Shown one piece after another: positions 15,775 through 22,391 of a DNA stretch of 64,000 nt. Below the pieces are notes generated by a model that worked only from the letters and a program-made list of their open reading frames with translations, was not told the origin of the DNA and searched no databases. Every line of letters begins with the position of its first letter. The first letter of the stretch is position 1. The translations under genes were made by a program, and so were the position numbers. The stretch comes from Modicisalibacter coralii (lineage in GTDB: Bacteria > Pseudomonadota > Gammaproteobacteria > Pseudomonadales > Halomonadaceae), in contig NZ_QWBW01000011.1 of the NCBI RefSeq assembly GCF_004117855.1, positions 64,023 to 128,022 on the forward strand. Direction: 5' to 3'.

Positions 15775-17220
15775 ATGTCCGATCCCGGCAATCTGCTGGT
15801 CATCCTGTCCGACGAACACACCGCGGCGGCGCTTGGCGCGGCGGTCGCCGACGTCCAGGTCCACACCCCGTATCTCGATCGCCTCGCCGCGCGTGGGGTT
15901 CGCTTCACCAACGCCTATACGCCATCGCCCATCTGCGTGCCGGCCAGGGCCGCGTTCGCCACCGGGCGCCACGTGCACGACATTCGCCTGTGGGACAACG
16001 CCATGCCCTACGTCGGCGATCCCCGGGGCTGGGGCCATGCGCTTCAGGACAAGGGGATTCGGGTCGAGTCGATTGGCAAGCTTCACTACCGCGACGACGA
16101 GGATGACACCGGGTTCGACGCGCAGCACGTGCCGATGCACGTCGCCAACGGTCACGGCATGGTGTTCGGCTCGATCCGCCGGCTGGAGGATCGCGTGTTG
16201 CAGCGCGACACGCGCATGCTGGGCGACTACATCGGGCCGGGCGACAGCCCCTATACCCAATACGACGCCGCCGTGACCGACCTGACGCGGGAGTGGCTGG
16301 CGGCGAGAGCGCAGGAAGCGCGCCAGGATCCGTGGTGTCTTTACGTCGGTCTGGTCGCGCCGCATTTCCCGCTGATCGTTCCCCAGGCGTTTCTCGACCT
16401 CTACCCGGAAGGGAGCCTGCCGCCGATCAAGCTGCACCCCCGCGATGGCTACCAGCAGCACCCCTGGGTCCATCTGGAGTCCCTCGCCTTCGTCGGCGAC
16501 GAGGGAATGCGCGACGAGGCCGAGCGGCAGATGGCGCGCCGCGTCTACTACGCGCTCTGCAGTTACCTGGACCACAACATCGGCTGCATCCTGGACGCGC
16601 TGGAAGCGACCGGGCTGGACCGGAACACCACGGTCATCTACAGCAGCGACCACGGCGATAACGTCGGTGCCCGGGGTTACTGGGGCAAGGGCAACTTCTA
16701 CGAAGAATCCGTCACCGTGCCGCTGATCGTGGCGGGGCCGCGGCTACCCCGGGGCAGCGTATGCCGCACGCCGGTGTCGTTGATCGACATCTCGGAGACG
16801 ATCATCGATCACTTCGACGCACCGCTCGCCGGCGAGCGCCCCGGGCGCTCCCTGTATCGGATTCTCGCGGAGGCGGACGATCCCTCGCGGGGGGTGTTCA
16901 GTGAATATCACGCCGTGGGTGCGGTCTCCGGCGCCTTCATGGTGCGTCAGGATGGCTGGAAGCTGATTCACTACCAGGGCTTCGAGCCGGAACTCTTCGA
17001 TCTCAACACCGACCCGGGCGAGTTCAACGACCGCGCCCACGACCCCGCCTGCGCCGACCGGCTCGCCGCGCTTTACGAGGTGCTTTACGGCATCTGTGAC
17101 CCGGCAGAAGTCGATGCGCAGGCCTTCGCCGACCAGGAAGCCTTGATCGAAGGGTACGGCGGCCGCGAGGCCGCGCTGCAAATCGGCTCGCGCGGCGCGA
17201 CCCCGCCGCCAAGCCGCTGA
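15775..17220 (+). CDS. Sulfatase (choline-sulfatase / phosphonate-monoester-hydrolase-like)
   Basis: 481 residues. The N-terminal LLVILSDEHTAAALG gives a metal site. The sulfatase signature CVPAR starts at C54, which the formylglycine-generating system would oxidise to the catalytic residue. The second metal site SSDHGDNVG is present, as is the GKGNFYEESVTVPLIV segment typical of choline-sulfatase and phosphonate-monoester hydrolases. No signal peptide is seen, so it should act in the cytoplasm. It lies 78 bp after the ABC ATPase and probably hydrolyses a sulfate or phosphonate ester brought in by that importer. Confidence 0.88.
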   Translation: MSDPGNLLVILSDEHTAAALGAAVADVQVHTPYLDRLAARGVRFTNAYTPSPICVPARAAFATGRHVHDIRLWDNAMPYVGDPRGWGHALQDKGIRVESIGKLHYRDDEDDTGFDAQHVPMHVANGHGMVFGSIRRLEDRVLQRDTRMLGDYIGPGDSPYTQYDAAVTDLTREWLAARAQEARQDPWCLYVGLVAPHFPLIVPQAFLDLYPEGSLPPIKLHPRDGYQQHPWVHLESLAFVGDEGMRDEAERQMARRVYYALCSYLDHNIGCILDALEATGLDRNTTVIYSSDHGDNVGARGYWGKGNFYEESVTVPLIVAGPRLPRGSVCRTPVSLIDISETIIDHFDAPLAGERPGRSLYRILAEADDPSRGVFSEYHAVGAVSGAFMVRQDGWKLIHYQGFEPELFDLNTDPGEFNDRAHDPACADRLAALYEVLYGICDPAEVDAQAFADQEALIEGYGGREAALQIGSRGATPPPSR

Positions 17221-17225
17221 TAGCG

Positions 17226-17369
17226 GTGCCATCGAAAGACGCGCTGTTCGGCAACCCGCACGTCGATGACTCCGACGCCGTGCGCTTCTACACCCGTCGC
17301 CAGGTCATCTCACCACCTTGGTTGCAACGTAACGCCCAAGCAGTCGTTCAGTTCAACATCCCCGTGTAA
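17226..17369 (+). pseudogene. Short C-terminal gene remnant
   Basis: A 47-codon frame ending TAA at 17367-17369 reads ALFGNPHVDDSDAVRF, FYTRRQVISPPWLQRNAQAV and FNIPV. It has no proper start or Shine-Dalgarno, begins 6 bases after the sulfatase stop and is followed 23 bases later by a rho-independent terminator. This looks like the 3' end of a lost gene with its terminator kept. I do not recognise the family. A genuine small ORF cannot be excluded. Confidence 0.45.
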
Positions 17370-17391
17370 GCCACTCACACGCCAGAAACCA

Positions 17392-17424
17392 CGCCCGCGC
17401 CGCCCCGACGGCGCGGGCGTTTTC
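17392..17424 (+). terminator. Rho-independent terminator
   Basis: cgcccgcgccg (17392-17402) pairs perfectly with cggcgcgggcg (17409-17419) across a 6-base loop, followed by ttttcg. It closes the ABC importer/sulfatase operon and marks the last point of ordinary high-GC sequence before the cassette array. Confidence 0.88.
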
Positions 17425-17478
17425 GTGTAAGCACCGTTCATGCGACGAACTGTCGCTCGACGCCGAACCGCGCTAGGT

Positions 17479-17556
17479 TAAGTATCGTTTGATCTTGCCG
17501 ATACTCCCATAATGACCCTGACGGTGGAGCGTTCATTGCTTCGCCTGGCGGTAGCG
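17479..17556. repeat. Copy 2 of the ~80-bp sequence ahead of the cassette arrays
   Basis: It matches 1052-1130; the best part is 17520-17556 (33 of 37 bases identical). It lies in a 345-bp non-coding stretch between the terminator and the first cassette gene, about 210 bp before the attI-like junction. Confidence 0.65.
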
Positions 17557-17660
17557 TGGGTAAGATCAGGGGGCAGGGGGATTGCGTTAGTTTCAACGCG
17601 CCAGAACTGGCAAAGGCAGCAGGCACGCGAATTCTGCATAACGTGCCGAATTTTTCTTAG

Positions 17661-17772
17661 GATTCTTTTAGAATCAAAAGGTTAAGAGCGAACAGACTGG
17701 CTCGGTAAGATTGTTGAACGCGCCTGCTCGTTAAAGTGGGAAAACGAGCGCGCTATCTAATACCTGTTAGGG
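17661..17772 (+). other. attI-like region at the head of cassette array 2
   Basis: A non-coding, AT-richer stretch leads to tacctGTTAGGGtttATG; GTTAGGG (17766-17772) has the form of an integron crossover core. Upstream are two inverted repeats: gattc/gaatc (17661-17675) and ctcgtt/aacgag (17727-17748). The last 28 bases are alignable with the junction ahead of array 1 (2541-2569). An attI would normally sit beside a divergent intI gene. None is present here or elsewhere in the window, so the call is tentative. Confidence 0.45.
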
Positions 17773-17775
17773 TTT

Positions 17776-18810
17776 ATGCACATGCTCACACCAATGATGG
17801 TTCAGTACCTGGTCGGCCTTTGCTGCTTAAGGCACGACCCAAAAGCTGTCGATGTCACGATCGGGAACCTGGTCTTGGATGAAGCTGCCGGCAAAGAGCG
17901 TGATGTCGATGTGACGGTCACCGTCACTGACTCAAACGGTGAAGTGTCTGCTTTCAAAGCCTCTGAGGTAAAACACGAAGGTAAGCCCTTGGACGTAGTT
18001 GCGGTAGAGCAGCTCATTCTGAAGTTGGCTGACATGCCTAGAGTTACTCACAAAGCTATTTTTTCAACTTCGGGATACACCGATGGGGCTCAGGCCAAGG
18101 CAAAGAGGCACGAAGTAGATCTATACAGCATGCTGCCTTGGGATCGTCCAATAGCAGAAAATTTTCCAGACTTTCCAGGAGTTGGAACACCCGGCGAATT
18201 TTTGGCTCACTTTCAAAGTAGCTTGTTATATTGGGCTGAGTGGCAGAGCTATTTTGTTTCTACTACCGGGCCAGAGTCTTTCTCGTTCGAAGACGAAACG
18301 CCGCTGTTCTCGCCTGAGGGAAAGAATCATCAGCAGTATTCGACGATGCTTGATTATTTGAATGAAGTATTGATGCGATCTACTGGGCTCTTATGTACGC
18401 AAAGTCCCGCCAGTAATGTGCTTAAGACCTTTCCGTACAACATGCACAATGAAGCAGAGGGTTATATGGCTGGGCCCGCTTGGCCGCATACTCATACGCT
18501 TGACCTGTCAAATGACGAGGTTTATCTGCGATTGGAGGGACTTGCCCCGTTCCGCTTGGATTCCGTAACTATTTCAGGTCACTTGCAGTGGCGTAAACGA
18601 GTTATCGAACCACAGTTCCATATCTTTGAACGCGTCAGTGACCAGGCGATTTTCGCGGGTGCGGCAGTAGCTGACTATGGCGTTGATGATGGGCGTATGT
18701 TCGCCATGATTTTTCCAGCCAAGGGGCGTGAAGTCGGAATTCACCGTTTTCAGATACCAGAAAAACAGAGAAACTTGATCCGTGGTCTTAAGATACATAC
18801 ACCGCCCTAA
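17776..18810 (+). CDS. Mrr-like restriction-endonuclease-fold protein
   Basis: 344 residues. The N-terminal third has a PD-(D/E)xK nuclease core: acidic RDVDVTV (D43 or D45), then E64-V-K66 in KASEVKHEG, then the FSTSGYTDGAQAKAK motif (about 96-110) characteristic of Mrr-type restriction enzymes. The rest has no recognised domain and may recognise the target. Mrr relatives cut modified or foreign DNA. The start is ATG 17776, directly after the GTTAGGG core; ATG 17782 has better spacing from aggg. The stop codon lies inside the attC site. This is the first cassette of the array. Confidence 0.75.
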   Translation: MHMLTPMMVQYLVGLCCLRHDPKAVDVTIGNLVLDEAAGKERDVDVTVTVTDSNGEVSAFKASEVKHEGKPLDVVAVEQLILKLADMPRVTHKAIFSTSGYTDGAQAKAKRHEVDLYSMLPWDRPIAENFPDFPGVGTPGEFLAHFQSSLLYWAEWQSYFVSTTGPESFSFEDETPLFSPEGKNHQQYSTMLDYLNEVLMRSTGLLCTQSPASNVLKTFPYNMHNEAEGYMAGPAWPHTHTLDLSNDEVYLRLEGLAPFRLDSVTISGHLQWRKRVIEPQFHIFERVSDQAIFAGAAVADYGVDDGRMFAMIFPAKGREVGIHRFQIPEKQRNLIRGLKIHTPP

Positions 18811-18888
18811 CAATCGCAGGCACAGCGACGGCTTTTTCATTGCGGCTGCGCCTTCATTACAAAGCCGCGCGTGCTGCGGGCGTTAGAT
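18806..18888 (+). other. attC site after the Mrr-like cassette
   Basis: CCTAACAATCG at the stop codon starts the site and GCGTTAGAT (core 18882-18888) ends it. Inside, ggctttttcattgcggctgcg and cttcattacaaagccgcgcg form the imperfect hairpin typical of attC. It is closely related to the sites at 3488 and 21878. Confidence 0.88.
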
Positions 18889-18899
18889 TTTAGGAGTAC

Positions 18900-19334
18900 A
18901 TGTTGAAAGATCGTGTTTTGACTTTGCTACAAAAACTTAGGGGAGAAGTGCCTGGAAATACGTTTACTGGCACTGGAATTGTTGTTTATGATTCTCTTGA
19001 GAGTCTACCTCTATTTTTTATGAGCGATCATTCAAAAGTTGTTGAGGGCGATGTTTATAAAACAATTTTAGAAAGTAGCTTAGCAACAAATCCAAATCAT
19101 GATGGTTTTAACATGATTAATAGTGATTTTGAAATAACTCATAGGAATGTATATTTTGCCCCCCCAATAAATCAAGAAGTAGGCTTTGATAATTGTAAAG
19201 GCTATGGGACTAGGTATGTTGCAGCTTTAATGGGGTCTACAGTATCTGGTGTGTTACTAACTGCTGTTGTCAGTAATTCATATGGGATAGTTATCTTCAA
19301 AGATGGTGAGATTGTCTGGGAAAGCAAGCAGTGA
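18900..19334 (+). CDS. Stand-alone diadenylate-cyclase (DisA_N/DAC)-fold protein, divergent
   Basis: 144 residues with no signal or membrane segment. The order of motifs follows DAC domains such as CdaA: PNHDG (D68, G69; classical DGA, here DGF), then GTRYVAALMG (103-112; classical GTRHRAA, so only the first Arg of RHR remains), then VVSNSYGIVIFKDGEI (123-138; classical VVSEETGxISV). The classical enzyme joins two ATP into c-di-AMP. With the RHR and SEE residues changed, activity or product may differ. ATG 18900 follows taggag. The gene ends GTGA, overlapping the start of the membrane effector gene. Base composition is strongly AT-rich. Confidence 0.7.
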   Translation: MLKDRVLTLLQKLRGEVPGNTFTGTGIVVYDSLESLPLFFMSDHSKVVEGDVYKTILESSLATNPNHDGFNMINSDFEITHRNVYFAPPINQEVGFDNCKGYGTRYVAALMGSTVSGVLLTAVVSNSYGIVIFKDGEIVWESKQ

Positions 19335-19921
19335 TTAATTTATTTTCGATAACAAAGCTTATTGTTGTATTTGCGTTAATTTACTTTTTGATAATCACAG
19401 GCCTAATTTATCTATTGCCAAAAATTGGTATCGACGAACTTAGTGACACTCGCGTCGCTTTCTCTGTCGGTACTGTTTTTGAACTCCTAATAATATACTT
19501 GTTTTCTTCAGGGTGGAGGACGATATGGAAAGCACTCCCTTTGCTTAATAATTTTTTATTTCCTGATTTGAATGGGGAGTGGGAAGCTAAAATACATTGG
19601 AATTGGGGCGGTAAAAGTGGCTGCAAAGACGGTAAGGTTTTTATTAAACAGTCATTTATAAAGTTCAGCGTTGATTTAGTTACTGATGAGTCAGAGTCAA
19701 AAACTCTTTTAGTAAAGCCATTTAAAGACCCTGAGTCAGACCAGGCTGCTTTTTATTATATGTATCGCTCTGAATCAAAGGCAACTAGTTACACAAGCAA
19801 GAATGAACACAAAGGTGCAGCAATCCTACATCTAAGCCATGGAAATCGTAATATGATGTCAGGAAACTACTTTACTGATAGAGAAACCTTTGGATACTAC
19901 GAATTCACGAGAAAAATCTAA
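19331..19921 (+). CDS. 2TM-beta (S-2TMbeta/Cap15-like) membrane effector
   Basis: 196 residues. Two membrane helices (about 10-30, IVVFALIYFLIITGLIYLL, and 46-64, VGTVFELLIIYLFSS) precede a beta-rich domain that opens with FPDLNGEWEAKI (LNGEW at 80-84) and runs to YYEFTRKI. This architecture and the LNGxW motif match the SMODS-associated 2TM beta-strand-rich effectors, typified by CBASS Cap15. On cyclic-nucleotide sensing these disrupt the inner membrane. Start GTG 19331 overlaps the stop of the cyclase-like gene (GTGA), so the two are translated together. No CD-NTase gene is nearby. The family call rests on architecture and motif only. Confidence 0.68.
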   Translation: MINLFSITKLIVVFALIYFLIITGLIYLLPKIGIDELSDTRVAFSVGTVFELLIIYLFSSGWRTIWKALPLLNNFLFPDLNGEWEAKIHWNWGGKSGCKDGKVFIKQSFIKFSVDLVTDESESKTLLVKPFKDPESDQAAFYYMYRSESKATSYTSKNEHKGAAILHLSHGNRNMMSGNYFTDRETFGYYEFTRKI

Positions 19922-19970
19922 CAAGGAAATTCAGGTGACGCCTGCGGTGCACCTGATTTAGGCGTTATGC
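19916..19970 (+). other. attC site after the cyclase/effector cassette
   Basis: A short site starting TCTAACAAGG at the stop codon and ending GGCGTTATGC (core 19964-19970). caggtg and cacctg form the inner arms around acgcctgcggtg. About 55 bp long, a classical 59-base-element size. Confidence 0.88.
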
Positions 19971-19976
19971 ACAATT

Positions 19977-20531
19977 ATGACTGAAGACGATTACAAAAAA
20001 CGGTTGGTCAACCTGCTTCAAGATGACTTCGAACTTTTTCCAGAGTACGGAGGAGCTTGGCCGACCGGAGAAGTGGTCTATTTAGATTTCTTCTGTAAGC
20101 CCAAGCAACACGTGATCGATCAGGGCTTTTCAATCGATTGTTTTGCTGTGGAAGTGAAGTCACCCGATGTGGGGCGTGAACCTATAAAGAAATTGCTGGA
20201 TTGTGTTCTGCAATCATACTCTTACACGCTTTGTGATTTTAAAGGGCAGCGGCCAAAATTCACCTTAATTTACCCTGAGCCTCGCATGTTTTTTTGTGCT
20301 CAGAAGCCAGAAAAATACACAGGGCAGCACAACCCAATGAATGAGCCAGAGATCGATATAGTAAAGCGGCTTATGCAGCGGGCTAATGTCGGTGAGCTCG
20401 TTGAGGATAAGAACTTTGGGTACGAATTCCGTTTTTCCAGAAACAGAATGTATGACCCTGTAAGAGGACCCAGTAAAGTGGCAAATTTAGGTAGCGTTCG
20501 TCGTATCGGATCGCGGAAAGTGAAGGCATAA
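19977..20531 (+). CDS. Putative PD-(D/E)xK nuclease-fold protein
   Basis: 184 residues. The pattern YLDFFCKP (D37), FAVEVKSP (E59-V-K61) and KKLLDCVLQSYSYT (Q79, Y81) gives the D...ExK...Q order of the PD-(D/E)xK nuclease superfamily, in the branch that binds a partner rather than a classical restriction enzyme. No other domain is visible; the C-terminus is basic (SVRRIGSRKVKA). It is a complete single-gene cassette, starting 6 bases after the upstream core and with its stop inside the next attC. A nuclease role in defence or repair is inferred. Confidence 0.6.
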   Translation: MTEDDYKKRLVNLLQDDFELFPEYGGAWPTGEVVYLDFFCKPKQHVIDQGFSIDCFAVEVKSPDVGREPIKKLLDCVLQSYSYTLCDFKGQRPKFTLIYPEPRMFFCAQKPEKYTGQHNPMNEPEIDIVKRLMQRANVGELVEDKNFGYEFRFSRNRMYDPVRGPSKVANLGSVRRIGSRKVKA

Positions 20532-20612
20532 CAAGGCCATTAAGGTTATTCCGGGCCGATGGCCCTGCACCGGACGCCCCTGTCGGGGCGCCGCTTATGG
20601 CTGGCGTTAGCT
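20526..20612 (+). other. attC site after the PD-(D/E)xK cassette
   Basis: Starts GCATAACAAGG at the stop codon and ends GGCGTTAGCTC (core 20606-20612). Inside are the inverted repeats gggccgatggccc and ggacgcccctgtcggggcgcc. About 87 bp. Confidence 0.88.
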
Positions 20613-20626
20613 CTACGGGACTGCTT

Positions 20627-21331
20627 ATGAACAAAGATCTCATGGATTTATACGCAAGCAGATGGGGTGTCCTTAGCTCGCGTTTGAGCGAGTTGGATTC
20701 TAGCTGCTACACGAATCCATTCCTTATATCCGTTGACGAACATCGTTTAGAAAAGGCCAACTATCACATCATGATCTTTGGTCAAGAGACGAAGGGCTGG
20801 CACGACGGCGCCGGAAAAGTGAGGCAACCTAGCGAATTAATGGCCGGTTACGACAGTTTTTTCTGTCAAGGTAACTTTTACCGCGGATACGGAAGGAGCT
20901 CATTTTGGAAAGCGTTTCGATATTTCGAAAAAGAATTGGCGAAATATGAAAGTGATTTAAATATTTATTTCACTTGGAATAACATTAATAAAATTGGCCG
21001 GCCTAATGGGAAGACTGGCGTGGATTCGAAAGCGCGGATGGTTGAACGAGAATGTTTTCGAGTAATAGAAGATGAGATACAAATTACCCATCCAGACTTA
21101 GTGATATTCCTGACGGGGCCAAATCGTGACTCGGACATACGCTTCAGTTTTGACGAAGCGAGCATGAATGCAGCGACGCCTTCCCACTCCCAGCGCGCAA
21201 TATCGTTTGTAAGTGCGCCGACTTTACCCTCAACCAATGTTCGAACATATCACCCATCTTATTTCGGTGGCTTCAATCGGTCTCGCAGAGCTGTGCTCGA
21301 TATAGTAGCTAATTCGGCGACGCAAAGATGA
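20627..21331 (+). CDS. Putative uracil-DNA-glycosylase-fold-like protein
   Basis: 234 residues from ATG 20627 (MNKDLMDLYASRWG). YHIMIFGQETKGWHDG (about 46-61) resembles the motif 1 loop of UDG-superfamily enzymes, and VRTYHPSYFGGF near the C-terminus resembles their HPS motif 2. Between them lies ITHPDLVIFLTGPN, a typical core strand with loop. No iron-sulfur cysteines are seen. Such proteins can remove uracil or act on modified phage DNA, but the match is motif-level only and another Rossmann-like hydrolase is possible. It is a single-gene cassette; the first bases lie just after the GTTAGC core. Confidence 0.5.
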   Translation: MNKDLMDLYASRWGVLSSRLSELDSSCYTNPFLISVDEHRLEKANYHIMIFGQETKGWHDGAGKVRQPSELMAGYDSFFCQGNFYRGYGRSSFWKAFRYFEKELAKYESDLNIYFTWNNINKIGRPNGKTGVDSKARMVERECFRVIEDEIQITHPDLVIFLTGPNRDSDIRFSFDEASMNAATPSHSQRAISFVSAPTLPSTNVRTYHPSYFGGFNRSRRAVLDIVANSATQR

Positions 21332-21435
21332 AAGCTAACAATTCGCTGCAGTTGACCGCCCAAAGCGCTGGCGCGCTTTGGTCTCCCTCCGCAGCTTTTG
21401 GCTGCTCCGGTGGCAACTGAGCTTAGGCGTTAGAT
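21332..21435 (+). other. attC site after the UDG-like cassette
   Basis: Starts AAGCTAACAATTCG and ends TTAGGCGTTAGAT (core 21429-21435). A long site of about 104 bp with inverted arms: caaagcgctggcgcgctttgg is itself a hairpin, and gttgaccgccc / gtggcaactgag pair imperfectly. Confidence 0.88.
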
Positions 21436-21459
21436 GCGGTACAAACGAAAGGAACATGC

Positions 21460-21864
21460 ATGAACGTTACCCAAGCAAAGAATTCTTCTCGTAGCTTCCA
21501 TCTCGCATGCCAGCGTACCCTCGAACAACGCCAGACAAGTCATGGACAGGTCGAAATCCTCATGGTTCCGGGTGTTGTATGTGCAGCGTTTTCCATTGAG
21601 CTTGGAATAAAGGCTATAGCACTGGGAGAAGGGACACAGCCCACAGGGCACAAACTAGACAAATTGTTTGGAACCCTAAGTGCCCCTGAGCAAGACGCAA
21701 TCAAGGAGTCGATCGGCCTACCGAATACGGATTTCCAAAAAGAACTTGAAGCAGCGGCCGGTGCATTTGAGGAATGGCGATACATATACGAAGGTACAGA
21801 GACAGTATCGGCGAATCTCCAGTTTCTACAGAGATTTTCTAGTGCCGTGCAAAGTCGGCTGTGA
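21460..21864 (+). CDS. HEPN-like domain protein
   Basis: 134 residues. FSIELGIKAIALGEG, GHKLDKLFGTLSAPEQ and FEEWRYIYEGTE form the helical signature seen in small HEPN-like proteins (SxELxxKA ... GHxLxxLF ... WRYxYE). Some HEPN proteins are RNases in toxin-antitoxin or abortive-infection systems. The catalytic RxxxxH is not obvious here, so activity is uncertain. No antitoxin accompanies it. It is a single-gene cassette: ATG 21460 preceded by gaaagga, with attC on both sides. Confidence 0.65.
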   Translation: MNVTQAKNSSRSFHLACQRTLEQRQTSHGQVEILMVPGVVCAAFSIELGIKAIALGEGTQPTGHKLDKLFGTLSAPEQDAIKESIGLPNTDFQKELEAAAGAFEEWRYIYEGTETVSANLQFLQRFSSAVQSRL

Positions 21865-21877
21865 TCAGCTCGCACCT

Positions 21878-21957
21878 CGCAATCACAGGCACTGCGACGG
21901 CTTTTCCGTTGCGGCTGCGTCTCCATTCCAAAGCTGCGCGTGCTGCGGGCGTTATAT
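21878..21957 (+). other. attC site after the HEPN-like cassette
   Basis: gcaatcacaggcactgcgacggcttttccgttgcggctgcg leads to gcgtgctgcgggcGTTATAT (core 21951-21957). The opening core reads cacctcgcaatc rather than TAACAATC, so the first half-site has decayed. It is otherwise very similar to 18806-18888. It lies 14 bases beyond the stop codon, unlike the other sites. Confidence 0.75.
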
Positions 21958-21989
21958 GCATTTCACCCATAGTCGATGGAAACCTTTTG

Positions 21990-22391
21990 ATGACTGATTA
22001 CTTGGGTTCTTGCCTGTGTGGCACAGTAAGCTTTGAGATTAAAGGTGAATTTGACAGTTTTTATCTGTGCCATTGTCACCACTGCCAAAAGGATACGGGG
22101 TCGGCTCATGCGGCAAGTCTGTTCTCGCGGTCAGCTGAATTGACCTGGTTGGCGGGTGCCGATGCCGTGACTTCCTTCACGCTTCCTGGCACTCGGCATG
22201 GCAAGAGCTTTTGCAAGCTTTGTGGTTCGGCCTTGCCAAGCGCTCAGGTCGCCGGTTTGCTCGTCGTGCCGGCGGGGTGTTTGGACACTGACATCACCAT
22301 GTTGCCAACGGCACACATCTTTTCAGCCAGCAAGGCTGCCTGGGACCAAGGGCTAGGGGAAGTGCCGGAATTCGGCGGGCTGCCGGATTGA
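21990..22391 (+). CDS. GFA-domain (glutathione-dependent formaldehyde-activating-like) protein
   Basis: 133 residues from ATG 21990. Zinc-binding cysteines follow the GFA/CENP-V pattern: CLCGTVSFE near the N-terminus, CHCHHCQKDTGSAH (about 28-41), and CKLCGSALP. The family includes Gfa, which helps formaldehyde condense with glutathione, and many members of unknown role. It is commonly found in integron cassettes. It lies after the last attC-like site, with no recognisable attC after it, so it is either the terminal cassette or the first chromosomal gene. GC content is between that of the cassettes and the chromosome. Confidence 0.82.
   Translation: MTDYLGSCLCGTVSFEIKGEFDSFYLCHCHHCQKDTGSAHAASLFSRSAELTWLAGADAVTSFTLPGTRHGKSFCKLCGSALPSAQVAGLLVVPAGCLDTDITMLPTAHIFSASKAAWDQGLGEVPEFGGLPD

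Noticed and set aside
18900-19334. First gene of the cyclase/effector pair as a CD-NTase or GGDEF/mCpol polymerase
   Set aside because: No hG[S/G]xx...DxD nucleotidyltransferase motif and no GGDD/GGDEF loop; the motif order fits DAC instead.
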